A stretch of DNA of 64,000 nucleotides, taken from NCBI RefSeq assembly GCF_025370785.1, contig NZ_JAMXFA010000019.1, positions 1 to 64,000 of the forward strand, written 5' to 3'. Position numbers and translations under genes: made by a program. The notes under the pieces were generated by a model that saw only the letters and a list, made by a program, of their open reading frames with translations, made no database searches and was not told the origin of the DNA. This document shows, piece after piece, positions 27,743-36,629 of the stretch (the stretch's first letter is position 1; each line of letters opens with the position of its first letter). Origin of the DNA: Laspinema olomoucense D3b. GTDB lineage: Bacteria; Cyanobacteriota; Cyanobacteriia; Cyanobacteriales; Laspinemataceae.

Positions 27743-28486
27743 TTAACCCTGGGGAATTTCCTCAATATAAGCGTGAGCATCTAGGTGAACTTGACCCGGA
27801 ACAATCCTCAATCCTCGCAGCCGGACCGACATTCCCGAGGATAGCTCAAAATTAGAAATATTGAGCAGATATTCGCATTTTTTCAATAACGCCTGGGTCA
27901 TTTCTGGGGAGAGTTCATTGCCATCCAGGTACTCAATTTCCCGTAAACGCGCCCCAGTTCCATCGGCTTGGACCTCCGGTATGGCAGTAAATTCTACCTG
28001 ACGAGTTTCTCCGGTTTCCCGGAACAAGACGCCGATACTGAGTCGGACTTTACCCTCACCGGGAAGGCTAAAATCAACCTGTTGAGCGTCCAAAGTCAGG
28101 GGTTTGCCATCAACGGTGATGGCAAAATTCTGAAGTTTTTCTTGAATAAAATCTGAATCAAAGGCTCCCTTAATATCCTCTTCATTCAAAACCACTGCAA
28201 CCGTGGCTTCTGTGGGTTCTTCTAATTGAATATTTCCGAGGGCGGCCAAGAAAGGATTGACGGATATTTTTCCGGTTTTTATATCCAGCTTTTCCATTCT
28301 TAACTCTTGTTTCATCACCATCCCTTCCCCGGAAATTTCCACGGTTTCTAACTCGCCGCTCAATAACTTAGCGGGGTCAGACTGCACCGAAACATCCAGG
28401 GTTTTAAAATCATCAACTTGACTGGAAATCGCTAATTTGGCGGCGGCATTAATAGCGCGATCCTGTAGGGACTCTTCTTGAATCAT
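27743..28486 (-). CDS. DUF2993 (LmeA-like) lipid-binding-type protein
   Basis: A 247-residue protein of the DUF2993 family, common in cyanobacteria and related to actinobacterial LmeA, which binds phospholipids. Alternating beta strands dominate (VSVQSDPAKLLSGELETVEISGEGMVM). Unlike LmeA there is no N-terminal signal or anchor; it starts MIQEESLQDRAINAAAKLAI, an amphipathic helix that may touch membranes. Its role is unknown. It is convergent with the GH57 gene and stands alone on its strand, 224 bases downstream of the next leftward gene. Confidence 0.8.
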   Translation of the reverse strand: MIQEESLQDRAINAAAKLAISSQVDDFKTLDVSVQSDPAKLLSGELETVEISGEGMVMKQELRMEKLDIKTGKISVNPFLAALGNIQLEEPTEATVAVVLNEEDIKGAFDSDFIQEKLQNFAITVDGKPLTLDAQQVDFSLPGEGKVRLSIGVLFRETGETRQVEFTAIPEVQADGTGARLREIEYLDGNELSPEMTQALLKKCEYLLNISNFELSSGMSVRLRGLRIVPGQVHLDAHAYIEEIPQG

Positions 28487-28637
28487 CGGGGTGAGTTCTC
28501 AGTAATTATAGGGTGTATATTCACCATAAGCGATCGCCTCTGTTCTGAGTTCTGTCTATTGGGTTAATTTAACGTTAATTTTAAATCTCTCCGCAGAGTT
28601 AGGTCAAATTTAGCTAAACTCACTCAGAATCGCTCTC

Positions 28638-28684
28638 ATCTCAAGAAGACCTCTAGCAAAATACTGCAAGAGGTCTCTTGAGAT
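28638..28684. repeat. AGACCTCTTGCA palindrome
   Basis: ATCTCAAG-A-AGACCTCTaGCA and TGCaAGAGGTCTCTTGAGAT form an almost complete 47-base palindrome 27 bases beyond the stop of the leftward gene at 28711. Its AGACCTCTTGCA core is the same as the ends of the element nested at 36662-36745. Confidence 0.65.
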
Positions 28685-28710
28685 TTACCTCAGTTTAGCT
28701 AGACGTGATC

Positions 28711-29556
28711 TTAATCTTCCTCCCCAACCTGATAAACGTTTTCAGCCAACATCACGGGACGGTTTTCAAACTCCTCAGATAAGAGTCTTTGCATCTCGGG
28801 AGTCCACCCTCTGATATCCAAATCTCTCTCTATGTCTGCCATGACAAAGGGACGAACTTCACCCGTCACAACGATATCTTCTCCGGCATTAATCCGGTTA
28901 GCTTCTGGGGGAAGTAACACCAGAACATCTCCGCCACCAATTAACTTATCTTGTTGTAATAACATGGCATTGAAGTTAAAATACTCATTGAGTTCCCCTT
29001 CTACCGCAATGGTTCGCCCGTAAAACTCTTCTGGATTGTCTGCAATCTGGCTCGGATCCGGGGCTAAGGCAATGGATTCGGCGACAATTACAGGTCTCTG
29101 GTCATATTCGACATACTGATCCGGATTCCAAAAATCCCAGCCAAAATCTTTCTCAAGTTCCGCAACTCGCATTTGTCGGACTTCACCTGTCACCTGAAGG
29201 GAAATATTTTCATTCTCAGGGGGGACAAGGGGTTGTCCAGTATTGTTAACGACTAAGACTTCTGAGCCGCCAAAGAATAAAAATCCACCCCGAGTAAGTT
29301 TAAAAGCATTATCGTCGATGCTTTCTTTGAAATCGCCTCGAATGGTCACCGTCTGTCCATAAAATTCTTCCGGGGAACCGGCAACATTTTCGAGGGTAAG
29401 TACGGAAGAATTGGCGGGTTCAGTTCCCATTTGGGCTGCGGCTTTTCTAGGTAAACCGGGAACCAAGGTAGCGGTCATCAAGGCTAAGGCGATCGCCACT
29501 CCCATCTTATTTCCCATGCGGGTTTTATTTTTGAGCGGGGTTAAATTATTAAGCAT
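28711..29556 (-). CDS. exported protein with a duplicated small domain (paralog A)
   Basis: A 281-residue protein with a signal peptide (VAIALALMTATLVPGLPRKAAAQ, cleavage after about residue 42). Two copies of a roughly 100-residue module follow. Each begins with an ENVAGSPEEFYGQTVTIRGD- or ADNPEEFYGRTIAVEGEL-like line, continues with a short strand ending in VLVV/VLVL, then a VTGEVRxxxxAxxExD line, and ends ...RPVIVAESIAL or RPVMLAENVYQ. The strand pattern suggests an OB-like or small beta-barrel fold, but I do not recognise the family. It is paralogous to the lipoprotein at 29933-30838 on the same strand. AGAGG lies about ten bases before the ATG. Confidence 0.72.
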   Translation of the reverse strand: MLNNLTPLKNKTRMGNKMGVAIALALMTATLVPGLPRKAAAQMGTEPANSSVLTLENVAGSPEEFYGQTVTIRGDFKESIDDNAFKLTRGGFLFFGGSEVLVVNNTGQPLVPPENENISLQVTGEVRQMRVAELEKDFGWDFWNPDQYVEYDQRPVIVAESIALAPDPSQIADNPEEFYGRTIAVEGELNEYFNFNAMLLQQDKLIGGGDVLVLLPPEANRINAGEDIVVTGEVRPFVMADIERDLDIRGWTPEMQRLLSEEFENRPVMLAENVYQVGEED

Positions 29557-29932
29557 ATTGAGGTAACCTCTAGTTGACTGATTATTTAAAATGAGTCCTC
29601 CGGTTTGGGATCTTCATTTTGAAAAAACCGGCCTGTTTATTTAAACTGGACTTCATTTCTATTGTGTTCACTAACTAGGAGATTCTTCCTCTATCTTTAG
29701 AAGAGTTTTCATCCTCTTTCTAAAAGAGTAGATGTGATGATCGACTCCCACATGAACCGCCTTTGGGAGAGGGGGTTGGGTCCCGGGCCAAAGGCCGGGA
29801 TTTGACTTGAACCGAGTTATCCAAACCGAACAGAATCCTGAAGCCGATCGCCTAGTAGGGGCGATGTGTTCAGGATTGATTGAGACTCCTAGGAGGGGGC
29901 GATCGCTCCCCCTGATGAGCCCGAGGGTCAAT
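29557..29932. other. gene-free spacer between two paralogs
   Basis: The 376 bases contain imperfect inverted repeats around 29690-29730 (TCTTTAGAAGAG / CTCTTTCTAAAAGAG) and two HIP1-related sites, but no recognisable gene. A 95-codon leftward reading frame across it has no coding character. Promoter elements for the downstream paralog are probably in its left part. Confidence 0.5.
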
Positions 29933-30838
29933 TTATTGAGCCGTAGGATAGAACCCATCGGCTACTAATACAAGGCGATCGCTATACTCAGACTGGATGC
30001 GTTGTTGCATTTCAGCATCCCAGTTTAAATTATACTCACTTTGCAACGCCGCCATATCCAAGGGGCGCAGTTCCCCAGTGACCACAATATCGCGATTTTC
30101 TGGGATGATCTGCCCTTGGTCAGCATTGATCACAATCACCTTGTCACCCTCGAAACTAAAGGTATTAGGCGCTAACATTTCACCCACTTGGCCCTCCATC
30201 GCAACCGAGCGATTCAAGAAGGCATCGGGATTGTCAGACACTTGGTCCGCGTTCGGAGACAGGGCCATAGACTTAGCCACGATCGCCGGTTGATCCTCAT
30301 ACTCACTATACAACTGCGGATCTAAGTTAAATCCGAACTCTGAATTGATCTCCTCCCTGCGGAATTGACGGACTTCTCCAGTCACTTGGACCCGCATATC
30401 ATCAGCATCAGGAATTGCAAAGGGCGCGCCGGTAGAATTGATGACCAGAATCCCATTCCCCCCTACAGCGCGGTCATCACTCATTAAAAAGGTGTCACGA
30501 GAGGTACCCATTTCGGCCACATCTCCACGCACATTCACGGTTTGACCGATAAAGTTTTCTGGATTAGAGGAGATATTTTCGGTGGTAGCCGCCAGTTTAT
30601 CCCCCTCCATTGCCGTCGAGCCTTCTCCCGTGGTCATTCCCGGTTGTCCCGGACTCGTCCCTATCGGTTCTTTTCCCGGCGCTGGGGGTCTCGACTCTTC
30701 GTATTCGGTGGTTGTAGGTTGCTGCTCGGTCTCATTGTAGCCTTGGTTATCTTGCTGACAAGCTGGTAACAACAGGGCAAATAGTCCCAACGCTAGAACA
30801 CTGGTGCGAAGGCCGCCTTTTATTCCCTTAATAATCAT
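29933..30838 (-). CDS. lipoprotein with a duplicated small domain (paralog B)
   Basis: A 301-residue predicted lipoprotein. The signal peptide ends in the lipobox LLPAC (Cys at about residue 27), followed by an acidic, Gln/Glu/Pro-rich linker and two copies of the module seen in the neighbour at 28711. The first copy opens with SSNPENFIGQTVNVRGDVAE and the second with SDNPDAFLNRSVAMEGQVGE; each has a VTGEVRQF or VTGELRPL strand and ends in PAIVAKSMAL or RLVLVADGFY. The start at 30838 is chosen because it gives a proper lipoprotein signal and has AGGAG upstream; an in-frame start at 30907 would add 23 residues ahead of the signal. Function unknown. Confidence 0.75.
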   Translation of the reverse strand: MIIKGIKGGLRTSVLALGLFALLLPACQQDNQGYNETEQQPTTTEYEESRPPAPGKEPIGTSPGQPGMTTGEGSTAMEGDKLAATTENISSNPENFIGQTVNVRGDVAEMGTSRDTFLMSDDRAVGGNGILVINSTGAPFAIPDADDMRVQVTGEVRQFRREEINSEFGFNLDPQLYSEYEDQPAIVAKSMALSPNADQVSDNPDAFLNRSVAMEGQVGEMLAPNTFSFEGDKVIVINADQGQIIPENRDIVVTGELRPLDMAALQSEYNLNWDAEMQQRIQSEYSDRLVLVADGFYPTAQ

Positions 30839-31116
30839 AATTTTCTGGGCTCCTAATTTACTGTTATAACCCCTGGCTCGTAGAAGGGCCGAATTAATTT
30901 CTGGCAATTCCTACGTTGAGGGTCGGCTACTGAGTATTTATTTGTTAGGTAAATTTATAATAGGAAGAATAACCCGGGGATCGCCTCTATCCACAGAGGA
31001 GTTTTAGCCTCTCTCCAATTAGGTATCCAAATGAGGGGAAATGAATCTTGAGCCTTTACCTGGGCGAACCCGGTTGAAATAGTTTAAATAAAACTGGCTA
31101 GATTTAGACCTATCTC

Positions 31117-31238
31117 ATACCAAATCCGCTTGTTAAAAGTCGTTTTTATCCCATAGCGGGCTGAGGCAGGCTTTGTCCCTGTAGACCCACCCTTGAGGGT
31201 GTGGGTTTTTATAGGTCTTTGAAAACCGGATTCCGTAT
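31117..31238. mobile_element. 122-bp MITE-like element, family M copy 1
   Basis: The element is bounded by ATACCAAATCCG (31117-31128) and CGGATTCCGTAT (31227-31238), an inverted pair, with inner GTTAAAAG and CTTTGAAAAC segments continuing the match. Its centre holds the hairpin ACCCACCCTTGAGGGTGTGGGT followed by TTTTTATA, which resembles an intrinsic terminator. Copies occur at 36630-36825 (interrupted) and 59287-59409. The remainder of the gap 30839-31328 is AT-rich and holds no gene I can see. Confidence 0.7.
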
Positions 31239-31328
31239 CAGTTCGGGAAAGCAATATTGCAAAAATTTTATAAAATAAAAAGATGCTCTAGAGTTTGCTT
31301 AGTTCTTTGAATTTTGAATTAAATTAAT

Positions 31329-33686
31329 ATGCCCCAATATTTTGGAAAACTTCCCACAACAGAACAGCCTTGGACCAGCCTCCCATCGGTGCAAACGGTC
31401 AAGGAACTTGAAAACCACATTTACTTTAATTGTGGGAGTCAAACCCTTGTGATTAACGCAGTGGCCCCGAATTTAATCCGCGTGCGAATGTCCCCAACTG
31501 GAGCACTGTCTCACCCGCGATCGTGGGCCGTGACTCAGGAGGAGGACTGGCCTCCAGTGGCGTTAACGGTACAGCAGCATCCCGATTCTACAGAAATTAT
31601 CACGGACCGAATACGGGTGGCAGTCGCTCACAATCCCTGTCGCCTCACTTGTTTTGACCGCCAGGACCAACCCTTTGCCCGAGATATGGACCCGGGGATA
31701 AGCTGGCGGCAAGGGGCCGTTGCTAACTGGAAACAAATCGAAGCAGGGGAACATTTCTATGGGTTTGGGGAACGCACGGGATTGTTAGATCAGCGATCGC
31801 AAGTCCGAACCAACTGGACCACCGATGCCCTAGATTATGATATCCTCACCGATGAAATGTATCAGGCCATTCCCTTCTTCATGGCGCTGCGTCCCGGCGT
31901 CGGATATGGCATCTTTTTCAACACCACCTTTTGGAGCCAATTTGATTTAGGTGCATCCCAACCCGGGGTCTGGAGTATGGAAACCCGAGGCGGTGAGCTG
32001 GACTATTATATCATCTACGGTCCTGAACCCGCAGAAATTCTAGCAACTTATACTCAGCTTACGGGCCGGATGCCGATGCCGCCCAAATGGGCGCTGGGAT
32101 ATCACCAATGCCGCTGGAGTTACGACTCCGAAACCGAAGTGCGAGAGTTGGCCCAAACCTTTCGCGATCGCCGAATTCCCTGCGATGTCATTCACTTAGA
32201 TATCGACTATATGCGCGGATATCGCGTCTTTACCTGGAGTCCGAAACGCTTCCCAGACGCGGCGAAACTGATTGCCGAGTTGCGTGAGAATGGGTTCAAA
32301 ACCGTCACCATTATCGATCCGGGGGTGAAATATGAACCCGAGGGAGATTACCCAGTCTTCGACGAAGGACGCGATCGCGACTATTTCGTTCGCAACCCTG
32401 ATGGTTCAATCTTTCACGGGTATGTGTGGCCCGATAAAGCCGTGTTTCCCGATTTCCTGAATCCGGATGTCCAACAGTGGTGGGGAGACTGGCACAAAAC
32501 CCTCACCGATATCGGGATTGCCGGAATTTGGAATGATATGAACGAACCGGCGATCGAAAACCGTCCCTTTGGAGATGACGGCCATAAAATTTGGTTTCCC
32601 TTAGATGCACTACAAGGACCGCCAGAAGACCGCGCCACCCATTTAGAAGTGCATAATCTCTATGGTCAGATGATGGCAAAGTCCTGCTATCAAGGATTGC
32701 GACGACATCGACCGAATCAGCGATCGTTTGTGCTAACGCGATCGGGATTTGCAGGAATTCAACGCTGGTCCTCAGTCTGGATGGGGGATAATCAATCCCT
32801 CTGGGAACATTTGGAAATGTCCCTGCCAATGTTATGTAATATGGGCTTATCCGGCGTCGCTTTCGTCGGTTGTGATATTGGCGGATTTGCCGGAAATGCC
32901 ACCGCTGAACTGTTTGCCCGATGGATGCAGGTGGGAATGCTCTATCCCTTAATGCGGGCGCATTCCGCGTTAAATACAGCCCGTCATGAACCCTGGGTTT
33001 TTGGCGATCGCGTGGAACGGATCTGTCGCGAATACATCGAATTACGCTATCAGTTGCTTCCTTACTTGTATAGCTTGTTCTGGGAAGCGGCAACCACCGG
33101 AGCACCGATTTTGCGGCCTTTACTGTATCATTTCCCCAATGAACCTCAAACTTATCAAATTCAAGACCAGGTAATGCTGGGACCGTCCCTGATGGCCGCC
33201 CCAGTGTATCGTCCCGGCGTCCAATGTCGGGCGGTTTATTTACCTTCGGGAGTTTGGTATAATTGGTGGACCGGAGAGCAACACCAAGGACCGGGATATA
33301 TTTTAGCCGATGCACCATTGGAACGAATGCCCCTGTTTGTTCCCGCCGGGGCAATTATACCACTGGGTCCGGTGATGCAATATGCCGACGAACGTCCCCT
33401 AGAGCGTCTTACAGTTCGAGTCTGGCCGGTGACGGGGCTGGAAACCTTGCACAAAACCTTTGTCCTCTATGAAGATGATGGTCATAGCTTAGACTATGAA
33501 ACCGGCAGTCAAGTGATGACCACCTATACATTACAGCAGTCTGCACAAGAACTGGTATTCAATATCTCCGCCCGCACAGGAAATTGGACCCCACCCCCCC
33601 GAGAGGTAGTGATTGAAGTCCTAGGATTTGGGGAACAGCGCTTTATGGATGATGAAGGCGATCGGCAATTACGATTCCTACTCTAA
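31329..33686 (+). CDS. GH31 alpha-glucosidase
   Basis: A 785-residue family 31 glycoside hydrolase. The N-terminal beta-sandwich (GEHFYGFGERTGLLDQR) is followed by a barrel with nucleophile D403 in GIWNDMNEPAI and the acid/base region (FVGCDIGGFAGNATAELFARW); C-terminal beta domains follow (LPYLYSLFWEAATTGAPILRPL). It should release glucose from the non-reducing ends of maltodextrins or related alpha-glucans. No signal peptide is present, so action is intracellular. It complements the GH13 and GH57 enzymes and the two glucokinases in this window. It is monocistronic, 90 bases after a MITE-like element. Confidence 0.95.
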   Translation: MPQYFGKLPTTEQPWTSLPSVQTVKELENHIYFNCGSQTLVINAVAPNLIRVRMSPTGALSHPRSWAVTQEEDWPPVALTVQQHPDSTEIITDRIRVAVAHNPCRLTCFDRQDQPFARDMDPGISWRQGAVANWKQIEAGEHFYGFGERTGLLDQRSQVRTNWTTDALDYDILTDEMYQAIPFFMALRPGVGYGIFFNTTFWSQFDLGASQPGVWSMETRGGELDYYIIYGPEPAEILATYTQLTGRMPMPPKWALGYHQCRWSYDSETEVRELAQTFRDRRIPCDVIHLDIDYMRGYRVFTWSPKRFPDAAKLIAELRENGFKTVTIIDPGVKYEPEGDYPVFDEGRDRDYFVRNPDGSIFHGYVWPDKAVFPDFLNPDVQQWWGDWHKTLTDIGIAGIWNDMNEPAIENRPFGDDGHKIWFPLDALQGPPEDRATHLEVHNLYGQMMAKSCYQGLRRHRPNQRSFVLTRSGFAGIQRWSSVWMGDNQSLWEHLEMSLPMLCNMGLSGVAFVGCDIGGFAGNATAELFARWMQVGMLYPLMRAHSALNTARHEPWVFGDRVERICREYIELRYQLLPYLYSLFWEAATTGAPILRPLLYHFPNEPQTYQIQDQVMLGPSLMAAPVYRPGVQCRAVYLPSGVWYNWWTGEQHQGPGYILADAPLERMPLFVPAGAIIPLGPVMQYADERPLERLTVRVWPVTGLETLHKTFVLYEDDGHSLDYETGSQVMTTYTLQQSAQELVFNISARTGNWTPPPREVVIEVLGFGEQRFMDDEGDRQLRFLL

Positions 33687-33824
33687 CAGCATTGATCCAT
33701 CCCCAGTTAGAGGGGCCGTAGATTAATGGCCCCTACATTCAGAACCCGAGATTAAAAGAACATTTGGGGATTAGATAGCCTTAAAATTTTAATAACAGTC
33801 TCAATTTGCCGTTCTCAATTTACC

Positions 33825-34586
33825 ATGTCTGACTTACCCCATCCCCCTTTGGTCCTTCCCGGGATAGAACTGCTAGAACCAAAAATTAGCCGATTGCCGA
33901 TTAAAAAATTTAAGTGGGACCCGACGAATTCCCTCGGGTCTTATTTAGAAATGTCCGTGGATATGGTGAATATCGAGGAGGTGATGAAGCTGAGTAAAGC
34001 TTTTATTTTAGATAAAAACCTCGGGGGAATCACGGTGCTTTTCCAACGGTTTTGGCAACGGTTTGAGGGAGAAATTAATCAGTTGCCGACGAAAAATTTT
34101 AAAATTGACCCGTTTCATGGGTTTAATCAATCGGCGACTTTATTTGTTCAAGAAGTTTATGTGGAATTAAAGGATATCCAGACCACGATTCGGAAGTTAG
34201 GACCCGTCTGGACCGCGATAGAACAGGCCACCTCTGTTTTATTATCCGAGGTTATTCTGACCAAAGAACGGCAAGTTTTGGAAGTTATGGATAGTCCCAT
34301 CCAGGAAACTTTACCGTTGCCACCGTTGATGGGGAAGAAAGATGAAATTAAAAGAGGGAGGGAAATTCGGGACCAAGCGATCGCTTATTTTCAGGGGTCG
34401 GAGTTATGCACAGATTGGTCACCGTTCTTGCGATCGCGCTTGGATACGGCGATTTCCCAGGTAGATAACGCTTCCTGGTGGATTGAGAATGAACATCGTC
34501 TAGTGCGCGGGATTTTGTTGAAAGTTAGTCTGTCTTTGGATGAATTGTACTGTCATCATTTAGAGCCGATACAGTTGGCACATTAA
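33825..34586 (+). CDS. hypothetical protein, unrecognised
   Basis: A 253-residue protein I do not recognise. It has no signal peptide or membrane segment. Its first half holds a loosely repeated line: ISRLPIKKFKWDPTNSLGSY near residue 20 and INQLPTKNFKIDPFHGFNQS near residue 85, which suggests an internal duplication of about 65 residues. The second half is mainly helical (AIEQATSVLLSEVILTKERQ, then RGREIRDQAIAYFQGSE). Codon use and HIP1 content match its neighbours, so it is probably a native gene. It is 138 bases after GH31 on the same strand. No function can be proposed. Confidence 0.65.
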   Translation: MSDLPHPPLVLPGIELLEPKISRLPIKKFKWDPTNSLGSYLEMSVDMVNIEEVMKLSKAFILDKNLGGITVLFQRFWQRFEGEINQLPTKNFKIDPFHGFNQSATLFVQEVYVELKDIQTTIRKLGPVWTAIEQATSVLLSEVILTKERQVLEVMDSPIQETLPLPPLMGKKDEIKRGREIRDQAIAYFQGSELCTDWSPFLRSRLDTAISQVDNASWWIENEHRLVRGILLKVSLSLDELYCHHLEPIQLAH

Positions 34587-34639
34587 ACTTAGACCAATCT
34601 CCTCTCCAAGGCAACATCATTATTAAAGAAGCTAGGACA

Positions 34640-34706
34640 AGAAAGCAGGTTTCTTAAGCCAAATGTGGGTAATTAGCAACAAATTAGGTTAAGAAACCTG
34701 GTTTCT
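34640..34706. repeat. AGAAACC inverted repeat
   Basis: AGAAAGCAGGTTTCTTAA (from 34640) and TTAAGAAACCTGGTTTCT (ending 34706) are inverted copies with one mismatch, separated by about 32 bases. This belongs to the same family as the elements at 4287-4444 and 63573-63641. The 327-base gap 34587-34913 contains this and, apart from HIP1 sites, nothing I can identify. Confidence 0.65.
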
Positions 34707-34913
34707 AACCTTTACTGTACCCCCGGACTAGGCGATCGCTCCTTGAAAGCGTCCACCCAGTCCGTATGTTACCCTATATTTAGTCGCCAGCCCTTCCGTT
34801 AATCAACTCGGGATTGGCGATGTCTGACAGTTCAGCCTTTCCGGGGAGTTGGGCGATCGCTCGTCCCGGATTCCCCCTAAAAGAACTTTAAGGAATTCAT
34901 AGAGAGGTATGCA

Positions 34914-35933
34914 ATGGTTGTCAACCTATTTGACCCCCAATTTTATCGAGCTAACTCCTCAGATTTACAAAATTTAGATGAGACTCAACTCAGGGAACAC
35001 TGGCTAAATTTTGGGCTAGATGAGGAACGGGCATTTTCTCCCTGGGTCGATCTCAACGTTTATCGTCGGAACAATCCCGACTTAGAATCAGCAGGTTTAA
35101 CGACCAACCGGCAATTATTGGAACATTTGCAGGGTGTAGGGGTAAGCGAGGGACGGCAGTTTTCACAACAGTTTGATGCGGCTTTTTATCAAAATGCTCA
35201 TCCCGACTTAAGTGCCGCCGGAATTGAGACAAACGAACAACTATTTGAACATTTCCGGACCTTTGGATTCCAGGAAGGACGCCCGGGAATTGCCACGATA
35301 GAACCGATGGCGATCGCACCCCCTCCCTCAGCATCTGGTGAAATCCTACCCCTGCCTCCTAATCTTGATCCCTTAATGGATTCCCCAGTGGTTGGCAATT
35401 TAACCTCCCCGGTGCAAACCTCTTTGCCAGCCCCCCCAATATGGCCAGGGGGCGGCACTGCGGAACCCCCCAGACCTCTGCCGGAAATTCCCCCCTTGGA
35501 TGAACCTGTGTCCTTTGAACCCCTCTCTCCCGACACTGGGGATACCCTGAATGCTGACATGGGAATGGCTTTGAGCAACTTTAACATCACTTATAATGAT
35601 GTAGTAGGGTCTCCCGATGACCTGAATGATTACTATCGGTTTCATGTGAATCAGAACATCAGTTTCAACGGGTCTATCTCGGGCTGGCAAGTGGGTTTAG
35701 AAGTTTACCGGGATGCTAATCAAGATGGAATTCTTCAGCCGGAAGAAGTCTTTATGGCTGGGGCCAATGGATTGAGAGGGCCAAGCGGTTTTGGAGGACC
35801 CAACACCTCACTCAGTGGCAATTTAGTGGAAGGGAGTTATTATATCCGCGTTTTCGCCGCCAATGAAAATACCAACTATGCCCTTACCTTCTCTGCTTAT
35901 TCTAACTTTGGAGGTGTTTATCCCTTGATTTAA
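34914..35933 (+). CDS. repeat-containing surface-type protein with a PPC-like C-terminal domain
   Basis: A 339-residue protein. Residues about 5-125 hold three copies of a roughly 45-residue repeat (FYRANSSDLQ..., VYRRNNPDLESAGL..., FYQNAHPDLSAAGI...), each ending in G(L/V/F)xEGR or GLDEER. The repeat is often found in secreted calcium-binding cyanobacterial proteins. A proline-rich linker (about 130-205) follows. The C-terminal 120 residues resemble a bacterial pre-peptidase C-terminal domain (NDYYRFHV, LEVYRDANQDGIL, LVEGSYYIRVFA, NTNYALTFS), a beta-sandwich of exported proteins. No classical signal peptide is present, so any export route is unclear. GAGAGG lies before the ATG. Confidence 0.75.
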   Translation: MVVNLFDPQFYRANSSDLQNLDETQLREHWLNFGLDEERAFSPWVDLNVYRRNNPDLESAGLTTNRQLLEHLQGVGVSEGRQFSQQFDAAFYQNAHPDLSAAGIETNEQLFEHFRTFGFQEGRPGIATIEPMAIAPPPSASGEILPLPPNLDPLMDSPVVGNLTSPVQTSLPAPPIWPGGGTAEPPRPLPEIPPLDEPVSFEPLSPDTGDTLNADMGMALSNFNITYNDVVGSPDDLNDYYRFHVNQNISFNGSISGWQVGLEVYRDANQDGILQPEEVFMAGANGLRGPSGFGGPNTSLSGNLVEGSYYIRVFAANENTNYALTFSAYSNFGGVYPLI

Positions 35934-35984
35934 CTGCTGTCATCATGGCAATAAAACCCGGAATGACTCGGCTAGGATGCAATA

Positions 35985-36055
35985 ACCCGGAAACGACAGC
36001 AAGTCGTTACTCCAAACTAAGAGGGATAACGACAGCAAGTGGTTACTACTAACTG
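35985..36055. repeat. two GACAGCAAGTCGTTAC repeats
   Basis: AAACGACAGCAAGTCGTTACTCC and AACGACAGCAAGTGGTTACTAC occur in direct orientation between two convergent genes. They belong to the TAACGACTTGC dispersed family. Confidence 0.6.
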
Positions 36056-36069
36056 GGGAATGATGTGGG

Positions 36070-36600
36070 TTAGCGGGGAGAGATCGGGATGTCGAGGGGT
36101 TGACCCGATCGCGCATCGATAATCATGAGATCCCATTGTCCATTAGCGCTGGATTCAAAGGCAATGGTACTGCCATCAGCGCTGATGGCGGGATTCCGAA
36201 CTTCGGCTTTGAGATTTTCTGTGAGGTTGCGTAACTGTCGGGTTTCGCGATCGTGGAGGTAGATATCGGATTGTCCCTGACGGGTTCCGGCAAAGACGAT
36301 ATAGCGCCCATCTTCGGAGATGCCTGGGTGGGAGGCGAGGATATCCAGTTGGTTTAATCCAGGGATATCGACGAGGCGGCGATTGTTACCATCGAAGAGG
36401 TAGACATCTTGTCGTCCCTGGCGATCGGAAACAAAGGTGATAAAACGTCCCGAGATTTGCGGGGTGATATCATCACTGGGACTATTTAAACTCCGTCCTG
36501 CGGGATCGAAGGTAAAGTTAAGCAGACGCGGATAGGTGGTGCAGCTACTCAAAAGACTGACCAGAGAAACCATTGGAATGAACAGAAAGCGCTTCAGCAT
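36070..36600 (-). CDS. TolB-like PD40 beta-propeller lipoprotein (paralog 1)
   Basis: A 176-residue predicted lipoprotein with lipobox LLSSC (Cys at about residue 20). It carries about three PD40/WD40-like beta-propeller repeats, as in TolB: FITFVSDRQGRQDVYLFDGN, YIVFAGTRQGQSDIYLHDRE and TIAFESSANGQWDLMIIDAR. This is too few blades for a full propeller, so it may oligomerise or pack with the paralog at 36842. The start at 36600 is chosen to place a normal lipoprotein signal at the N-terminus; an in-frame start at 36636 would add 12 residues. The function of these small PD40 lipoproteins is unknown. Confidence 0.78.
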   Translation of the reverse strand: MLKRFLFIPMVSLVSLLSSCTTYPRLLNFTFDPAGRSLNSPSDDITPQISGRFITFVSDRQGRQDVYLFDGNNRRLVDIPGLNQLDILASHPGISEDGRYIVFAGTRQGQSDIYLHDRETRQLRNLTENLKAEVRNPAISADGSTIAFESSANGQWDLMIIDARSGQPLDIPISPR

Positions 36601-36629
36601 TTCACGGTTTTTTAAGGGGAATGACCCTG

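Noticed and set aside
29671-29958. 95-codon leftward frame between the two duplicated-module genes
   Set aside because: No ribosome-binding site, no recognisable motif, and it overlaps the end of the 29933 gene in another frame.
32503-33354. 283-codon leftward frame inside the GH31 gene
   Set aside because: It is wholly antisense to a well-supported GH31 reading frame; its Arg-rich composition is that expected of a shadow frame.
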